Positions 22,549-32,615 of a DNA stretch of 64,000 bases are shown piece after piece; the stretch's first letter is position 1; each line of letters starts with the position of its first letter. This DNA is from Schistosoma haematobium (Eukaryota; Platyhelminthes; Trematoda; Strigeidida; Schistosomatidae), in contig NC_067202.1 in the NCBI RefSeq assembly GCF_000699445.3, forward strand, positions 13,793,924 through 13,857,923. The letters are read 5' to 3'. Under the pieces are notes generated by a model. The model was not told where the DNA came from. It searched no databases and worked only from the letters and a program-made list of their open reading frames with translations. The translations under genes and the position numbers were made by a program.

Positions 22549-22689
22549 ATATTAGATTACAGGATAAATCATTGTTATACTGTCCACCATATCATGACGG
22601 AGCAACATGTTGGCCACCAATATTAGCAGGAACTAAAGTTCAAATGCCATGTCCATCAAGCTATGAAGGTCAAACGTACAATCCAAATG
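22549..22689 (+). CDS. Class B (secretin-family) GPCR, exon encoding first part of hormone-binding domain
   Basis: This 141-bp exon is bounded by ctag| and |gttagt and starts with two bases of a split codon (phase consistent with the next exon). It encodes IRLQDKSLLYCPPYHDGATC, then WPP..AGTKVQMPCPSSYEG. This is the HRM (hormone receptor) domain pattern: C..yhDG..CWP...aGt.v...CP, i.e. the second, third and fourth of its six conserved cysteines and the diagnostic CWP. The domain is extracellular and binds peptide ligands in secretin, PTH, CRH and PDF-type receptors. The first cysteine and the signal peptide must lie in upstream exons, which I could not find in 1-22548. Receptor subtype and ligand cannot be assigned from this fragment. 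Confidence 0.88.
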
Positions 22690-23044
22690 GTTAGTTCTTT
22701 ATTCCTTGATTAACAATGACACTTTTATCTACACTGTTTAAGCTAGTTACTTTACTACATATACAGAAGTATGATCAAGATAGAAATTGAATGTTAGAAG
22801 TTTCTATAGAATTTCTTCAACCATTAAGTAATTTGGATGGAAGCGATACCTCTCCCCCTAATGAATTTAAATCCTTATCATTTAGCTTTACGATCTGAAA
22901 AGTCATCAGTTAACCACTTGGCTAGTAACTAAATTATCAATTTTTTTAAGAAACTCTAAAATAAGCATCGAAGTAATCTTTCTATTTATCTATCAATATG
23001 ATCATGTGATCTACTGGCTTAAACTAAACACACAAGTTTTGATA

Positions 23045-23600
23045 AAAAATAATTTTTAATGGTTGAGATCATGAACCAATTAAAGCTGAAACACCATGGA
23101 AAACCTGGAAGCACTGGACGGCTGTTTCGTCCTTTTGTGGGACTCCTCAACAGTGCACATCCATGACTTTGCCTCGCGAGATTCGAACTCAGGACCTATC
23201 AACTTTAGTTATATTTATTGGATATTAACGAACTACTCTAGAAATATCTCGAACCAAGATGAGAAGTGTTCCTTTCTCTTTCTCTCTCTCTCTCCCTTTC
23301 CTCATCTCATACTACTCCAAAACATAAATCATAAAAGAGAAGGTCGGTCACATACTGATTAATTTCAGTGACTATTAATGATGGAATTCTATCGAACTGA
23401 TGAAATATGAGTATGATATTCTGAATATTGCTGAACTTCATTAAAATTATGAAACGATTTAAACTAGGTCACCAGTCGAATCATAGAGGTATCTATCCAA
23501 CCAAGTGTCGGACTCCCCATCAGTGCACATATACAAACCTCCAACAGGGAATCGGATCCACAACCTTCTGTGTTACATGCGAATAAAACCTATAAATCAC
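23045..23600 (-). mobile_element. Hammerhead SINE family B fragments in receptor intron
   Basis: The copy at 23045-23205 (atggttgagatcatgaaccaatt..gactttgcctcgcgagattcgaac) is truncated in the tRNA-like part. A second weak minus copy lies at about 23420-23600. A (TC)n run is at 23278-23295. Bases 23601-24044 have no recognised feature. Confidence 0.6.
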
Positions 23601-24044
23601 TGTAGTTAAATTCATTCATTTACTAAGCACTTGGTTATGAGCCACAATCAAAGTATGTGGGTCAACGATACTACTACTCAATTATCCAAACTGAAGTAGG
23701 TTGGGTGGTTTCAGAACTAGGGAGTTATTGTCTGGTAGTTGGATGCCTAAATTATTAGGCCACTGCCCTCCCACCCGATTTTACTCAAAAAAACTTGTGA
23801 ACAAATGGGAAGATATTGAGAAAACCTGATCAGGAGAAACTAAAAATTGGTCGGTTACAGTCCTTAACATCAACAATGAGAAGATACAAACTTTCCAGTT
23901 TCAAGTTTACATATGCTTAATTATATAAATATTCATCAATCATCCATTTAAACTCTTCTCCTAAGATTTTTGACATTATTGGTGCAAGTCAATTTCATAT
24001 TAAACATATATTTACTTAAGAAGAATGAAAATTATCAGTACGGG

Positions 24045-24460
24045 AATTTGTGGAAATTGTAGCATTTTCAAAGTTGAATTCACAAGTCGATCTAAGCTAA
24101 ACCAACATTGAAAACCTGAAAGCACTAGACGACTGTTTCGTTCTATTATTGCAAGCCTCAAAAGTGCAAATCCACGATCCTGCACGCAGGACTGGTACCC
24201 AGGACCTTCAGCCTCATGCGCAAATACTTAACCTCTAGACAATTGATCCGGCATCTAACGATGTTAATTTCTAACTTCAACCGATCCATGATCTTGTGAA
24301 ACCTTTCATCTATTGTCAGAGTTAGATAATTGTCTCCACCCGACACGGAATGGATTCCACTGATCACAGCTTCTCACTAGAACTCCAGGAGTTTCATCTT
24401 GAAGCTAGTTGCTAATGAGCTCATGATTATTATCAGTATGGGGATCTGTGGAGATTATTA
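24045..24460 (-). mobile_element. Hammerhead SINE family B, full length
   Basis: It starts at the 3' side (tgtggaaattgtagcattttcaaagttgaattc) and continues through hammerhead complement, tRNA-like part (cctctagacaattgatccgg) and body (gatcacagcttctcactagaactccagg) to 'tatcagtatggggatctgtgg'. About 415 bp. A short ATT repeat follows. Confidence 0.7.
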
Positions 24461-24664
24461 TTATTATTATTATCATATACTATTCGACGAGATGTTTATT
24501 GATACATAAATCCCATTTCCCATAGAAGGTATATATAGGGAAGGAATTCGAACACTTCATTTCTACCTAAAGTTTGTGCTGATAATATTGTTCAGAAGAA
24601 CAATGAAAGCTCCACGACTAAATCATTCAGCTCAGTGAACAAATCTCCACTTAAATATATTCTC

Positions 24665-25185
24665 CAAATGCCGTGGTACGGCCGAGAGTGAGTAGAGTCA
24701 ACTCTCCCTCTTGAATTGCTCTCACATGACCACGTGCATACAACCACTGTCAGGGAAGTCTTAATCACTGCCTTCTCGCGGCATTACTGTTGTTTACGAA
24801 ATTGAGAGGATGAAAAGCAAAGGTCCGGCGCTTTAACCGGATTAGTGGGCACGAAGAGTCCACTTGGGGGAGTCGGAAAACCCTCATTCCAAACCAGTGG
24901 TGCACATGGGCTCCAGGATTCTGAAGGGACAAATGACGCATGAACCAGTTGTTGGTCACCGGCTGTCATAGGACTGTATCTCCTGACGTTGCTCCACTGC
25001 CTTGTGGATCAGTCCTTCAGGTCAAAGGCTCAGGGTTTGGTCCCCCAAGAAAACCACCTGTTTCGGTTTGGGCACCCGGACAGTCTCCCACCCCTCACAT
25101 AAACTGATTGATTTATGTGGCGCATAACCATTTAGTGCCTTCTTGTACCTATGTTTATGTGTTTAAATAAATAAAATAAATAGAT
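24665..25185 (+). mobile_element. Repeat family C, SINE-like retroposon with (AAATA)n tail
   Basis: The plus orientation runs from about 24669 (ccgtggtacggccgagagtg) to a 3' tail of AAAT/AAATA units at about 25164-25185. This copy fixes the polarity of family C, and the A-rich microsatellite tail points to RNA-mediated mobility. Internally, 'ggctgtcataggactgtatctcc' and 'ctccactgccttgtgg' align with 20312-20832. Bases 25186-26029 show no recognised gene or repeat. Confidence 0.65.
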
Positions 25186-26029
25186 AAATCAGATTGACAG
25201 TACAAAAACGTGTACAACACTTAATGTTATATCTGTATAATGTATCAATGTTTATTCACTGTGTTGTAAACAAATACCTCAGAAGTAATACAGGGAAATA
25301 AGATCCATTCTCTCTATCTATTTCTCTCTAAGAACTAAAGATTGTTTACAAAAAAACCACCATTTTGCTTGTCTGATTTTACAGACTGATCAAATTTTGA
25401 TTCGCTAAACTGAATATGATAAAACACACGATAAATAGTCAATCAATTTGTAAGACAAAGTAGTAAGCAGGAGGTATGCATCTTTACTGCAAGAAGTTAC
25501 AAAGTATTCAGATAATACATATACATAGACTCCAATCGTCCATTTGCATCTTCCAGTTCATTCTACCATATGGACTGTCTTCTTGATTGGCAGCCAAGTG
25601 TTCAACTAAAGCAGTGCTTTTGATTCATTGAAACTCTTCAATCTGTCCGATAATTGTTGTAACTTCAAAACAACATTCTACCGCACACTACTTACAAAGA
25701 TTCTTGTGAGTAGCGTCCACTACAATCTTACTATTAGGTTGCAAGGACTGAAATGTACGCTTCATCAGCATTCCTCCTCCCTTTCATGGTAGGAATAGTA
25801 AGAAGCAATTAAAGATAGTCTCTAGAAAAAGCAATGTTAAAGTAACGAATTTTGGTGTTAGTTGTTAACACACCGATTAATTTGTGTATTTCTTCTTATT
25901 TAAGTATTAGAAGCACCTTAGATTATCTGGTCTCTCTATTTGTTATTAAATGATAGTTCTTTTTTGTAAAGCTGACCATAATAAGAATGCGTCAATTGAT
26001 CTTAACGCAATGATCTTCCTCATTATTAA

Positions 26030-26215
26030 TTGTTTCCACCAAAGGTTCTGGGTTCGGATCCCGCCAGCGGGATCGTGGACACGCACTACTGATGAGTCCC
26101 ATAATAGGACGAAACGGCCGTCCACTGCTTCCAGGTTTTTAATAGTGGTCTAACATCAATCGATTCATGATCTCAATCAAAAACACAATAATCTCCTCAA
26201 TCCCATACCGATAAT
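26030..26215 (+). mobile_element. Hammerhead SINE family B, tRNA-like part to 3' end
   Basis: It holds a good B-box (gggttcggatcc at about 26050), a hammerhead with intact core (listed separately) and a complete 3' end (ggtctaacatcaatcgattcatgatctcaatc..ctcctcaatcccataccg). Confidence 0.75.
26081..26130 (+). ncRNA. Hammerhead ribozyme, family B, intact core
   Basis: The conserved CTGATGA lies at 26089-26095. Stem II is formed by GTCC and GGAC. GAAA is at 26111-26114, then the self-complementary CGGCCG, and the cleavage triplet GTC is at 26120-26122. Stem I (GCACTA with CACTGC) has two mismatches, which may weaken it. All core nucleotides expected of a hammerhead are present. Stem III is only the palindrome CGGCCG. 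Confidence 0.7.
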
Positions 26216-26454
26216 TAAACTTTTCCCCGACTCCTGACTTCTTTCTATTTTTTCGTTATATTAGTGAACATTATTGGAAGGTTGTGCATCAATAATTGAG
26301 TCTATTGAGTTCGAGTAGATCCGGTTTTATATTAACAAAATATCCAGTTATTCGTAATTAGAAATTACTAGAGGTTGACAGAAAAACTTAACAATAATTT
26401 TTATTAACCAAAATGGAATGGATTTTATTAGGGATTTGATATCGTTTATAGAAA

Positions 26455-26522
26455 CACAGAAACATTGGTACAAGGAGGCACCAAATAGATATGAGCCATA
26501 TAAATCATTCAATTTGTGTGAG
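26455..26522 (-). repeat. Repeat family C, 3'-end fragment
   Basis: It matches the last 60-odd bases of family C (complement of attggtacaaggaggcacc). It directly abuts the RTE-like fragment at 26527. Confidence 0.6.
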
Positions 26523-26526
26523 GTAT

Positions 26527-27040
26527 TTTCCTAATTTCCTCCTCAGCTGGAAGTTGATTTGTTCTCTCTCATGGTAGGCTGTTGCTGATGGTATCCGGCC
26601 AATGAATATTGAGTATCTTGCGTAGACAACTATTTATAAATACTTGCACCTTCCTAATAATGGTTGTAGTAGTTATCCGCGTTTCAGCTACGTACAGTAG
26701 AACGAACTGTCTCAACGTTCATATTGAAGATTCTCACTTTGATATTGGTTAACAGACAGTTGTTTTGAGTTCCATATGTTCTTCAATTGTAGGAATGCAG
26801 CCTTTGCTCTGCCAATTCTAGCCTTTACGACTGCATCCGATCCTCCATGTTCATTGATGATACGTCCCAGGTACATGAAGGATTCCACATCTTCCAGAGC
26901 TTCTCCATCAAGTGTGATTGTTTTGATGTTCTCTGTGTTGTACCTGAGGATACTGCTTTATCCTTTGTGTATGTTGAGGCCTACTACTGCAGAGGCTGCT
27001 TCTACACTAGTTTTGTTTTCACTTGCACTTGTTACATTAC
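26527..27040 (-). pseudogene. RTE/SR2-like RT fragment in receptor intron
   Basis: The minus strand matches the middle of the RT copy at 58496-59447: from the complement of 'cttccagctgaggaggaaatt' at the left to the block aligning with 'aagacagccagtgtagcagc' at the right. It encodes decayed versions of ..EDVESF..LG.IINEHGGSDA.. and TWI..TTI.. blocks. It lies about 110 bp upstream of the second receptor exon. Both element ends are missing and no TSD was seen. Confidence 0.7.
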
Positions 27041-27147
27041 AGAAGTATTCATAAATCTAACATCCATACCTACATCTTTCCTCCAATCATGTCTATGACA
27101 CACAATTGTCATATCGATTATTAATCAATAATGTTTCTTGTTTTTAG

Positions 27148-27239
27148 AAAATGCAAGTAAAGAATGCTTAGAGAATGGAAATTGGTCTTCCAAGTCAAAT
27201 TATATACCATGTCTTCTAACCATGGATTCATCTACTTTG
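27148..27239 (+). CDS. Class B GPCR, exon encoding end of hormone-binding domain
   Basis: This 92-bp exon sits between tttttag| and |gtaggt. It completes the split codon of the previous exon (g + aa = Glu) and reads ENASKECLENGNWSSKSNYI then PCLLTMDSSTL, ending in phase 0. It supplies the fifth and sixth HRM cysteines and the conserved G-x-W (GNW), the usual close of the domain before the linker to TM1. One N-glycosylation sequon (NAS) and a second (NWS) are present. Confidence 0.88.
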
Positions 27240-27359
27240 GTAGGTTTCCCTTGTTTTAATATTTAAATCAATTAAGATTAGAATTTTACAAGATAAAATT
27301 GATTGGTTTAAAGATAAACTTAAAAGATCAACTTTTTTCATTCATTATCAAAAGGAGTT

Positions 27360-27535
27360 TTGTGGAGATTTTAGTTATTTTATAGTTGAATTCATGAATC
27401 AATTGAAGCTAGACCACTGTGGAAAACCTGGAAGTACTAGACGGCTGTTTTGTCCTATGGTGGGATTCCCTAGCAGTGCGTATCCACGAACCCACCTCAC
27501 AAGATTCGAACCCAGGACCTATCTGTCCATCGATC
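27360..27535 (-). mobile_element. Hammerhead SINE family B fragment
   Basis: 3' end (ttgaattcatgaatcaattgaagc), hammerhead complement (gacggctgttttgtcctatggtgggattccctagcagtgcg) and B-box complement (gattcgaaccc), then truncated. Bases 27536-28074 contain an unclassified segment (about 27680-27990), described in the findings. Confidence 0.7.
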
Positions 27536-28074
27536 TTGAAATGTAGTTCGAAACAATCAAATCTTGTGTGGAATACAACCTAAATAAGCTACTAAGTTAT
27601 CATTCTCAATAACGTTTTAGTATAAATAAACCATCTGATGAGCCAAGTGAAATTATACTATGAATGGTTACTGAGTGGAGATAAATAGGCCTTCGACAAT
27701 ATTGGTCGGAGTTCCGAAAGTTTACGTTTTCGTGCTCACAAACACTTCCCAGAATGGTTAAACAAAGGTCTAGTGGAGAAAGTGAACAGCTCGATTCTGG
27801 TCCATTTAGTGTAAACTGGTCATAGTGCTAGCTAGTTGTTTCCAACTATTTATCGGGTCAGTAATTTTTTTCCAAAGCTTGTTAGACTCAAAGTCCTTCA
27901 AAAGGTGGAAGCAGTAGCTAACCGGATTAAGAAACCAGAGAAATATCTTCAACCGCTTCTCCACCCCTGGTCAACCTCAGGGCCAATTAACCAATAATAA
28001 CCTGAGCTATTGAATGATACAGATCGACTAGTGTACTTAAAACCTTTCTTAGTCAAATATGATTGTTATTTAAA

Positions 28075-28490
28075 TAGGGGTTTGTAGAGATTGTAGTAAT
28101 TTTATTAGTTAAATTCATGAGTCGATCTAAGCTAGACCGCCACTGAAAACCTGAAAGTACTGGACGACTGTTTCGTCCTAATGTGCAATCCCTCAGCAGT
28201 ACGCACCCACAATCCCGCTCAATGGACTTAAAGCTAGGGCTTTCGGTATCTCATCAGAACGCTTAACCTATAGACCACTGAACCGGCATCCAACTGTGTT
28301 AATGCCTAACCTCAACCAATCCATGAAATGGCGCGACCATCTTCCATTGTACTGAAGTAGATAACTGTCTCTACCCGACACGGATTGGACTTCACTGGTC
28401 ACGGCTTCTCACTAGAACTCCGACAATTCCCCTCACGAAGCTAGTCACTAGTGAGCACACAGTAATTATCAGTATGAGGTTGTGGAGATT
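28075..28490 (-). mobile_element. Hammerhead SINE family B, full length, well preserved
   Basis: All parts are present in order on the minus strand, from the body (actagtgactagcttcgtgagg, complement at 28435-28455) to the 3' end (ctacaaacccc, complement at 28079). The hammerhead segment (complement of cagtacgcacc..gatttcg) has lost exact CTGANGA pairing. Useful as a reference copy. Bases 28491-28990 show no recognised gene. Confidence 0.75.
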
Positions 28491-28996
28491 GAAACGATGA
28501 ACTCATGTTCTAGATTCTTTGCTACTTATAGCTAAACTGTTTGACATGGAAATCGCTCAGTAAATACATTGATCAGCACACGTCTCCTTCTCTTGCATTT
28601 GACTCTTCATATAACCCTTATACAATATATACTTTGACAAATTCTATCTAATCTGCTAAGGATAGTGGTAGTTGTATTGGCATCCTAATCGATACTACGT
28701 GCTATATTGCCCAATCAGGATTATGAATATCAACTAGTTCACTAATATCACCACCGGAACAGGTGATCTGATTATCGATTGACACACCAGCCAATGAACA
28801 ATACCCAAGACGCTAATACTTATTGGTCATTGTGCTCCATCTAACCTACTAGCTAATCAGAAGATGTAGATAAGATGCAGATCAGTTCTATTTTGTATTC
28901 CATTGTTAATTTATAACTTGAAATCCTCAATCATTTACCATATCAAATAAGAAATTAAAATTTTCGACACAATCATACCATAATTGTTCGGAAAGT

Positions 28997-29425
28997 TGTG
29001 GAGGCCAGTGATCTGACTCCAAGGAGATCGTAATGATGATTGTTATTGAAATATATATGTCGCCTATCTTCGTATATAATCATCGACTTTAATCGCGTTA
29101 GTCAATGACGGATTTAGGTAAGTCAAATAACGAGAATGGACTTCTGAATAAATATATTTTGTATATAAAGCGAATGGAATAGAGAGAAGAGAAACGACGC
29201 GCAGTGGAGATGGCGGGTAAGCCAACTCCCATCTAATCAAGCGTTAATCAATAATTATAGTCACACAAAAATAGGTTACAGACATGTGATGAGTAGGATA
29301 AGAAATATACACACACTTACGAGCTCATGTAATTAACAATGTCAGAATATGACTCAAGCAGAATGAATAGAATGGGCTGTCCAAAAGCTAGAATAAGGTA
29401 TATGGGCTTAATATAATAACCGACA
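28997..29425 (-). mobile_element. Solo LTR (family LTR-2)
   Basis: Read on the minus strand it starts TGTCGGTTATTATATTAAGCCC and ends near CCTCCACA. The same unit occurs on the plus strand at 44205-44625 and on the minus strand, next to gag-like sequence, at 45378-45885. A TATAAA-type box (tatataaagcg on the plus strand) and an absence of coding sequence fit a solo LTR. No clean TSD was seen. Orientation is inferred from the gag-like ORF beside the 45378 copy. Confidence 0.6.
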
Positions 29426-29510
29426 CTATAAAGTAATTCAAAGTATTGATTTTAAAAGAATATAATTCAAAGCACTTTCTTAATGGTTATTTCTTTAAAT
29501 TAAATTTTAG

Positions 29511-29605
29511 GACTTAACCATGATATTACGTTGTATATTTCTTACTGGTTATTCCTTATCTTGTACGTGTTTATGTTTGGCACTTATAATTTTCTATATT
29601 TTCAA
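29511..29605 (+). CDS. Class B GPCR, exon encoding TM1
   Basis: This 95-bp exon between attttag| and |gtaagt starts in phase 0 and ends with two bases of a Lys codon. It encodes DLTMILRCIFLTGYSLSCTC then LCLALIIFYIF: one hydrophobic span of about 22-24 residues with the G-YS-S pattern (TGYSLS) typical of TM1 in class B receptors. Confidence 0.88.
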
Positions 29606-29639
29606 GTAAGTTTATTTCAATTTCCAATAATATAATCAT

Positions 29640-30010
29640 CCTAATGTTGAACTCCTCAATGTCAGCGCGTATCGTGTACTCATGAATGACTGATTCTAGG
29701 AGGAATTTCTTTGATATCTAATAAAAAGTAGTGATCAACAGAGTTCAGTCTTTTTAGGGTGTAGAACAGTTGTCCACCAATGACATTGGACAATAGTTGG
29801 CAATGTTGTTAATTAATTGAAGTTATATATGTAAGTATTAGATGTTAATTGTTTAATTTGAAGGTTAAGCAGTCAATAGAAGATTTGAATATCAATCATT
29901 CAATCCCCTGTGAAGTCATGAATTCTCACTGTTAGCGAGTTACATACCACTGTAAAACGGATATTTAATGTTCCCTGACTTTTAATGTTTGTCTTACTAA
30001 GATTAGCTTG
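29640..30010 (+). mobile_element. Hammerhead SINE family B, old, near full length
   Basis: The body (gattctaggaggaatttctttgata..aaagtagtgatcaacagagttcagtc) is followed by a much-decayed tRNA-like and hammerhead region and a 3' end near 'tgtcttactaagattagcttgtgac'. It is strongly diverged from the other copies. Confidence 0.55.
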
Positions 30011-30168
30011 TGACATAAACCATAAAACTAAACAATCTTCAAAAAACCGATGTGTCAGTAGTATTAATAATTAGGGAATAGGAAATATCCTCAATTAAAT
30101 AGAGTAACCAAGTGTTAATTATTTAGTAGAACAGAACAAAACTAAGCATTATGAGAGACAATTTAGTC

Positions 30169-30443
30169 GGTGAGACTATAATTTATGGACGACCTTTGAG
30201 CGACGCTAAAGTGACCTTTACTGTGTCTACCTACTTACTGAGGCTAAATGAGGGTTATAAAGCAGTTTGAAGAATAAAGATTATGATTTACAGTTGATGG
30301 TTAGGATTAGGAATTAAATCTAGGGTTTTCATCATGAACTAACATCAGCTATAATGCCAAGACTCTATTTAACCAAATGGGTGAATGAATTTCGCGCCAA
30401 AATTTAAGACCTGATTGGTTTGCCCATAAATTATAGTCTTGCC
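30169..30443 (+). mobile_element. Merlin-related MITE, 275 bp
   Basis: The TIRs are ggtgagactataatttatgg at the left and the complement of ataaattatagtcttgcc at the right. The interior matches 22003-22291 throughout. The flanking 8-mers no longer match each other. This is the cleanest short copy in the window. Confidence 0.82.
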
Positions 30444-30744
30444 ATACAAATCAGTAACAACTTCAATGCTTAAATTTTTATTACTGATCAAATTATCTAT
30501 TATGGCTACTGAGCTAAATGACACCATGCTTGAGAACAGTTATCTGATGTCAGTCAGAAAGAAAGACTGGATATAACGTTTTAGCTATTAACTATTATGA
30601 ACATCAATCCTTCTTATTGTTACACTGAAAGAGGTTAGTTTTGAACCATCAGAGTTGTTACTTGAAAAGAAATTACAAATACCTTTGATAATGTTTCATA
30701 AACATAACGCTTAAACTAAAACTATTTTAATATCAGAAGGAGTT

Positions 30745-30945
30745 TTGTGGATATTATAGTGATTTTTAGTAGTTAAGATCATGAGTCAATCGAAGCATTC
30801 GCATGCGAGACCACTAGGTCCTAGGTTTGAATCTCTCGTAGAAGGATGATGGATGCGCATTGTTGAGGAGTTCCACAATAAGATGAAACGGCCATTCAAT
30901 GCTTCCAGGTTTTACATGGTGATCATGATCTCAACTATTAAAAGT
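30745..30945. mobile_element. Hammerhead SINE family B fragments (minus 3' end joined to plus)
   Basis: A short minus-strand 3' end (gatcatgagtcaatcgaagc at 30778) is joined at about 30798 to a plus-strand tRNA-like part, hammerhead (attgttgaggagttccacaataagatgaaacggcc) and 3' end. CTGA is mutated to TTGA. Bases 30946-32159 show no recognised gene or repeat apart from short A+T-rich frames. Confidence 0.6.
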
Positions 30946-32159
30946 ATTTTGTTGACTGATTTTGAAAATCTAACCTTTTATAAATCCCATCAACTTGTCA
31001 AAACATCGATTCTTATATTTCTTAATCTTCATTTATATATTTATGTTTGTTCAATTCCATCAATTTACTTTGTAAGTTAGCTTGTTTTCAATAGGGTTGG
31101 GACTAAATGAATGTCTATTGTCTGATTAATTGCAGTTGCTGGACATATATTTTTGCATTTACTTTGTTAAACAATGAATTCAATGAAATCTCAAGTAGCA
31201 ATATTCCTGAATGTTTAATAAAGTAACTAAATCAACTGACTTATACAGAATTAATAAACAGAATCAAATTGTGACAGAACTGAATGGACATAGTTGGAAT
31301 GAAGTAATAGTAGTATTGAATTGATACTAGAGTTAAATCTCTTAATAATTGTATTGGATTTATAGGGACACTGACATTGAAATGCCCAGTAATTGTAGCA
31401 AAATTATAATACTCTAGAACTATGTCATATCTAGAGCTTAGATTCTTTCTATACCGCGTACTACTTGAGCACTTGAACGCTAGAACCCTCCAAGTCTCAA
31501 GTTAGAAAATAGAAGATCAGTAAGAAGGAATGTTATTCCAAACAGTGTTAAATATAGAACAATGCTCTCACGTATTTATAGTTTTTAGTAAAGATGAAAT
31601 CATCATTATAGTCATCCAATGCGCATGCAGTGGTTTTTAGAATTCGTCCAATAGGTAAGCTACACGTTGATATTCTGGTATGTTCTTCCAAAAGATGATT
31701 GGACAGAATGTCTTCGGCTCTTTCTAAGCTTCTTACAGCTTCCCTGAGTTCACCCTGGGGCCGTCCTCACAAGCTATAATGCAGTGAACTAAATTCAGTA
31801 TTGCTTTAGACATGTTAAATCCGTACAGTTGTGAAATACATCTAAAATGTCCAGACTGTCAATTACTCAACGTGCCTTGAATAGTTATAAGTTAGTCGAA
31901 TGATAAAATAAGATTACTAGAAAGATTAACAGATAGGCAGATAAATCGATAAAGATTTACCAAAACTAACCACATAAGTTAACCAATAGAAGTGAGTTAA
32001 TAAATTTAGATGTCACATGTTTGGTCTGAGTATGTTGTCATGTGAATTTTGTATATCCGCACTAATCACACTAATCGAAATTTCAACTATATCAACTGTG
32101 AAGAAAGAACTCACAGAAGACAACGATGATAGTAAGGGATTGACTAGAATTAGAGTGTT

Positions 32160-32350
32160 ACACCCTTAGATGTTGACTGAGTGATCGAAAGGTTAAGCGT
32201 ACACAGTTGAGACCGATATTCTTGAATTTGATCCCCGGTAACAAGATTAAAAATACACACTGGTGAGGAATCCCACACTAGGATAGGACGAAATAATCTT
32301 CCGGGTTTTCAGTAACTACCCAACTTTGATGAATTCGTAATCTTGACAAC
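32160..32350 (+). mobile_element. Hammerhead SINE family B fragment
   Basis: It has a tRNA-like part (gatgttgactgagtgatcgaaaggttaagcg), a hammerhead remnant (ctggtgaggaatcccacactaggataggacgaaat) and a 3' end (tcagtaactacccaactttgatgaattcgtaatc). It lies about 120 bp upstream of the TM2 exon. Confidence 0.6.
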
Positions 32351-32470
32351 GTTATTCTGATACTTTAATTATATTCAGTTTTTATTAAGAAATGGACCGT
32401 TTTTCGACCAAGTTAATTATATCAAATAATCATGCTTCTCAGTCCTCCTTCTGTTATACTTATATTACAG

Positions 32471-32615
32471 GTCTTTAAAATGTATGCGTAATACAATTCA
32501 TTCACATTTGTTCGTAGCCCTTATGATTAAAGCATGTGCATGGTCTATTTCATACATCTTTGTCGAATTCATTGATATTAATCAATTCAAAGATGATACA
32601 AAGTTAACAGTAAAT
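32471..32615 (+). CDS. Class B GPCR, exon encoding TM2 and extracellular loop 1
   Basis: This 145-bp exon between attacag| and |gtaagt completes the Lys codon of the previous exon and ends in phase 0. It encodes SLKCMRNTIHSHLFVALMIK then ACAWSISYIFVEFIDINQ and FKDDTKLTVN. RN.IH.hLF.al.ikA is the diagnostic class B TM2 motif (RN.IH.NLF). An alternative donor six bases earlier (gtaaat) would also keep phase 0; gtaagt is the better match. A 27.4-kb intron follows. Confidence 0.9.

Noticed and set aside
26776..27098. 92- and 83-residue plus-strand frames before the second receptor exon
   Set aside because: Antisense to an RT fragment; not in phase with or spliced to the exon at 27148.
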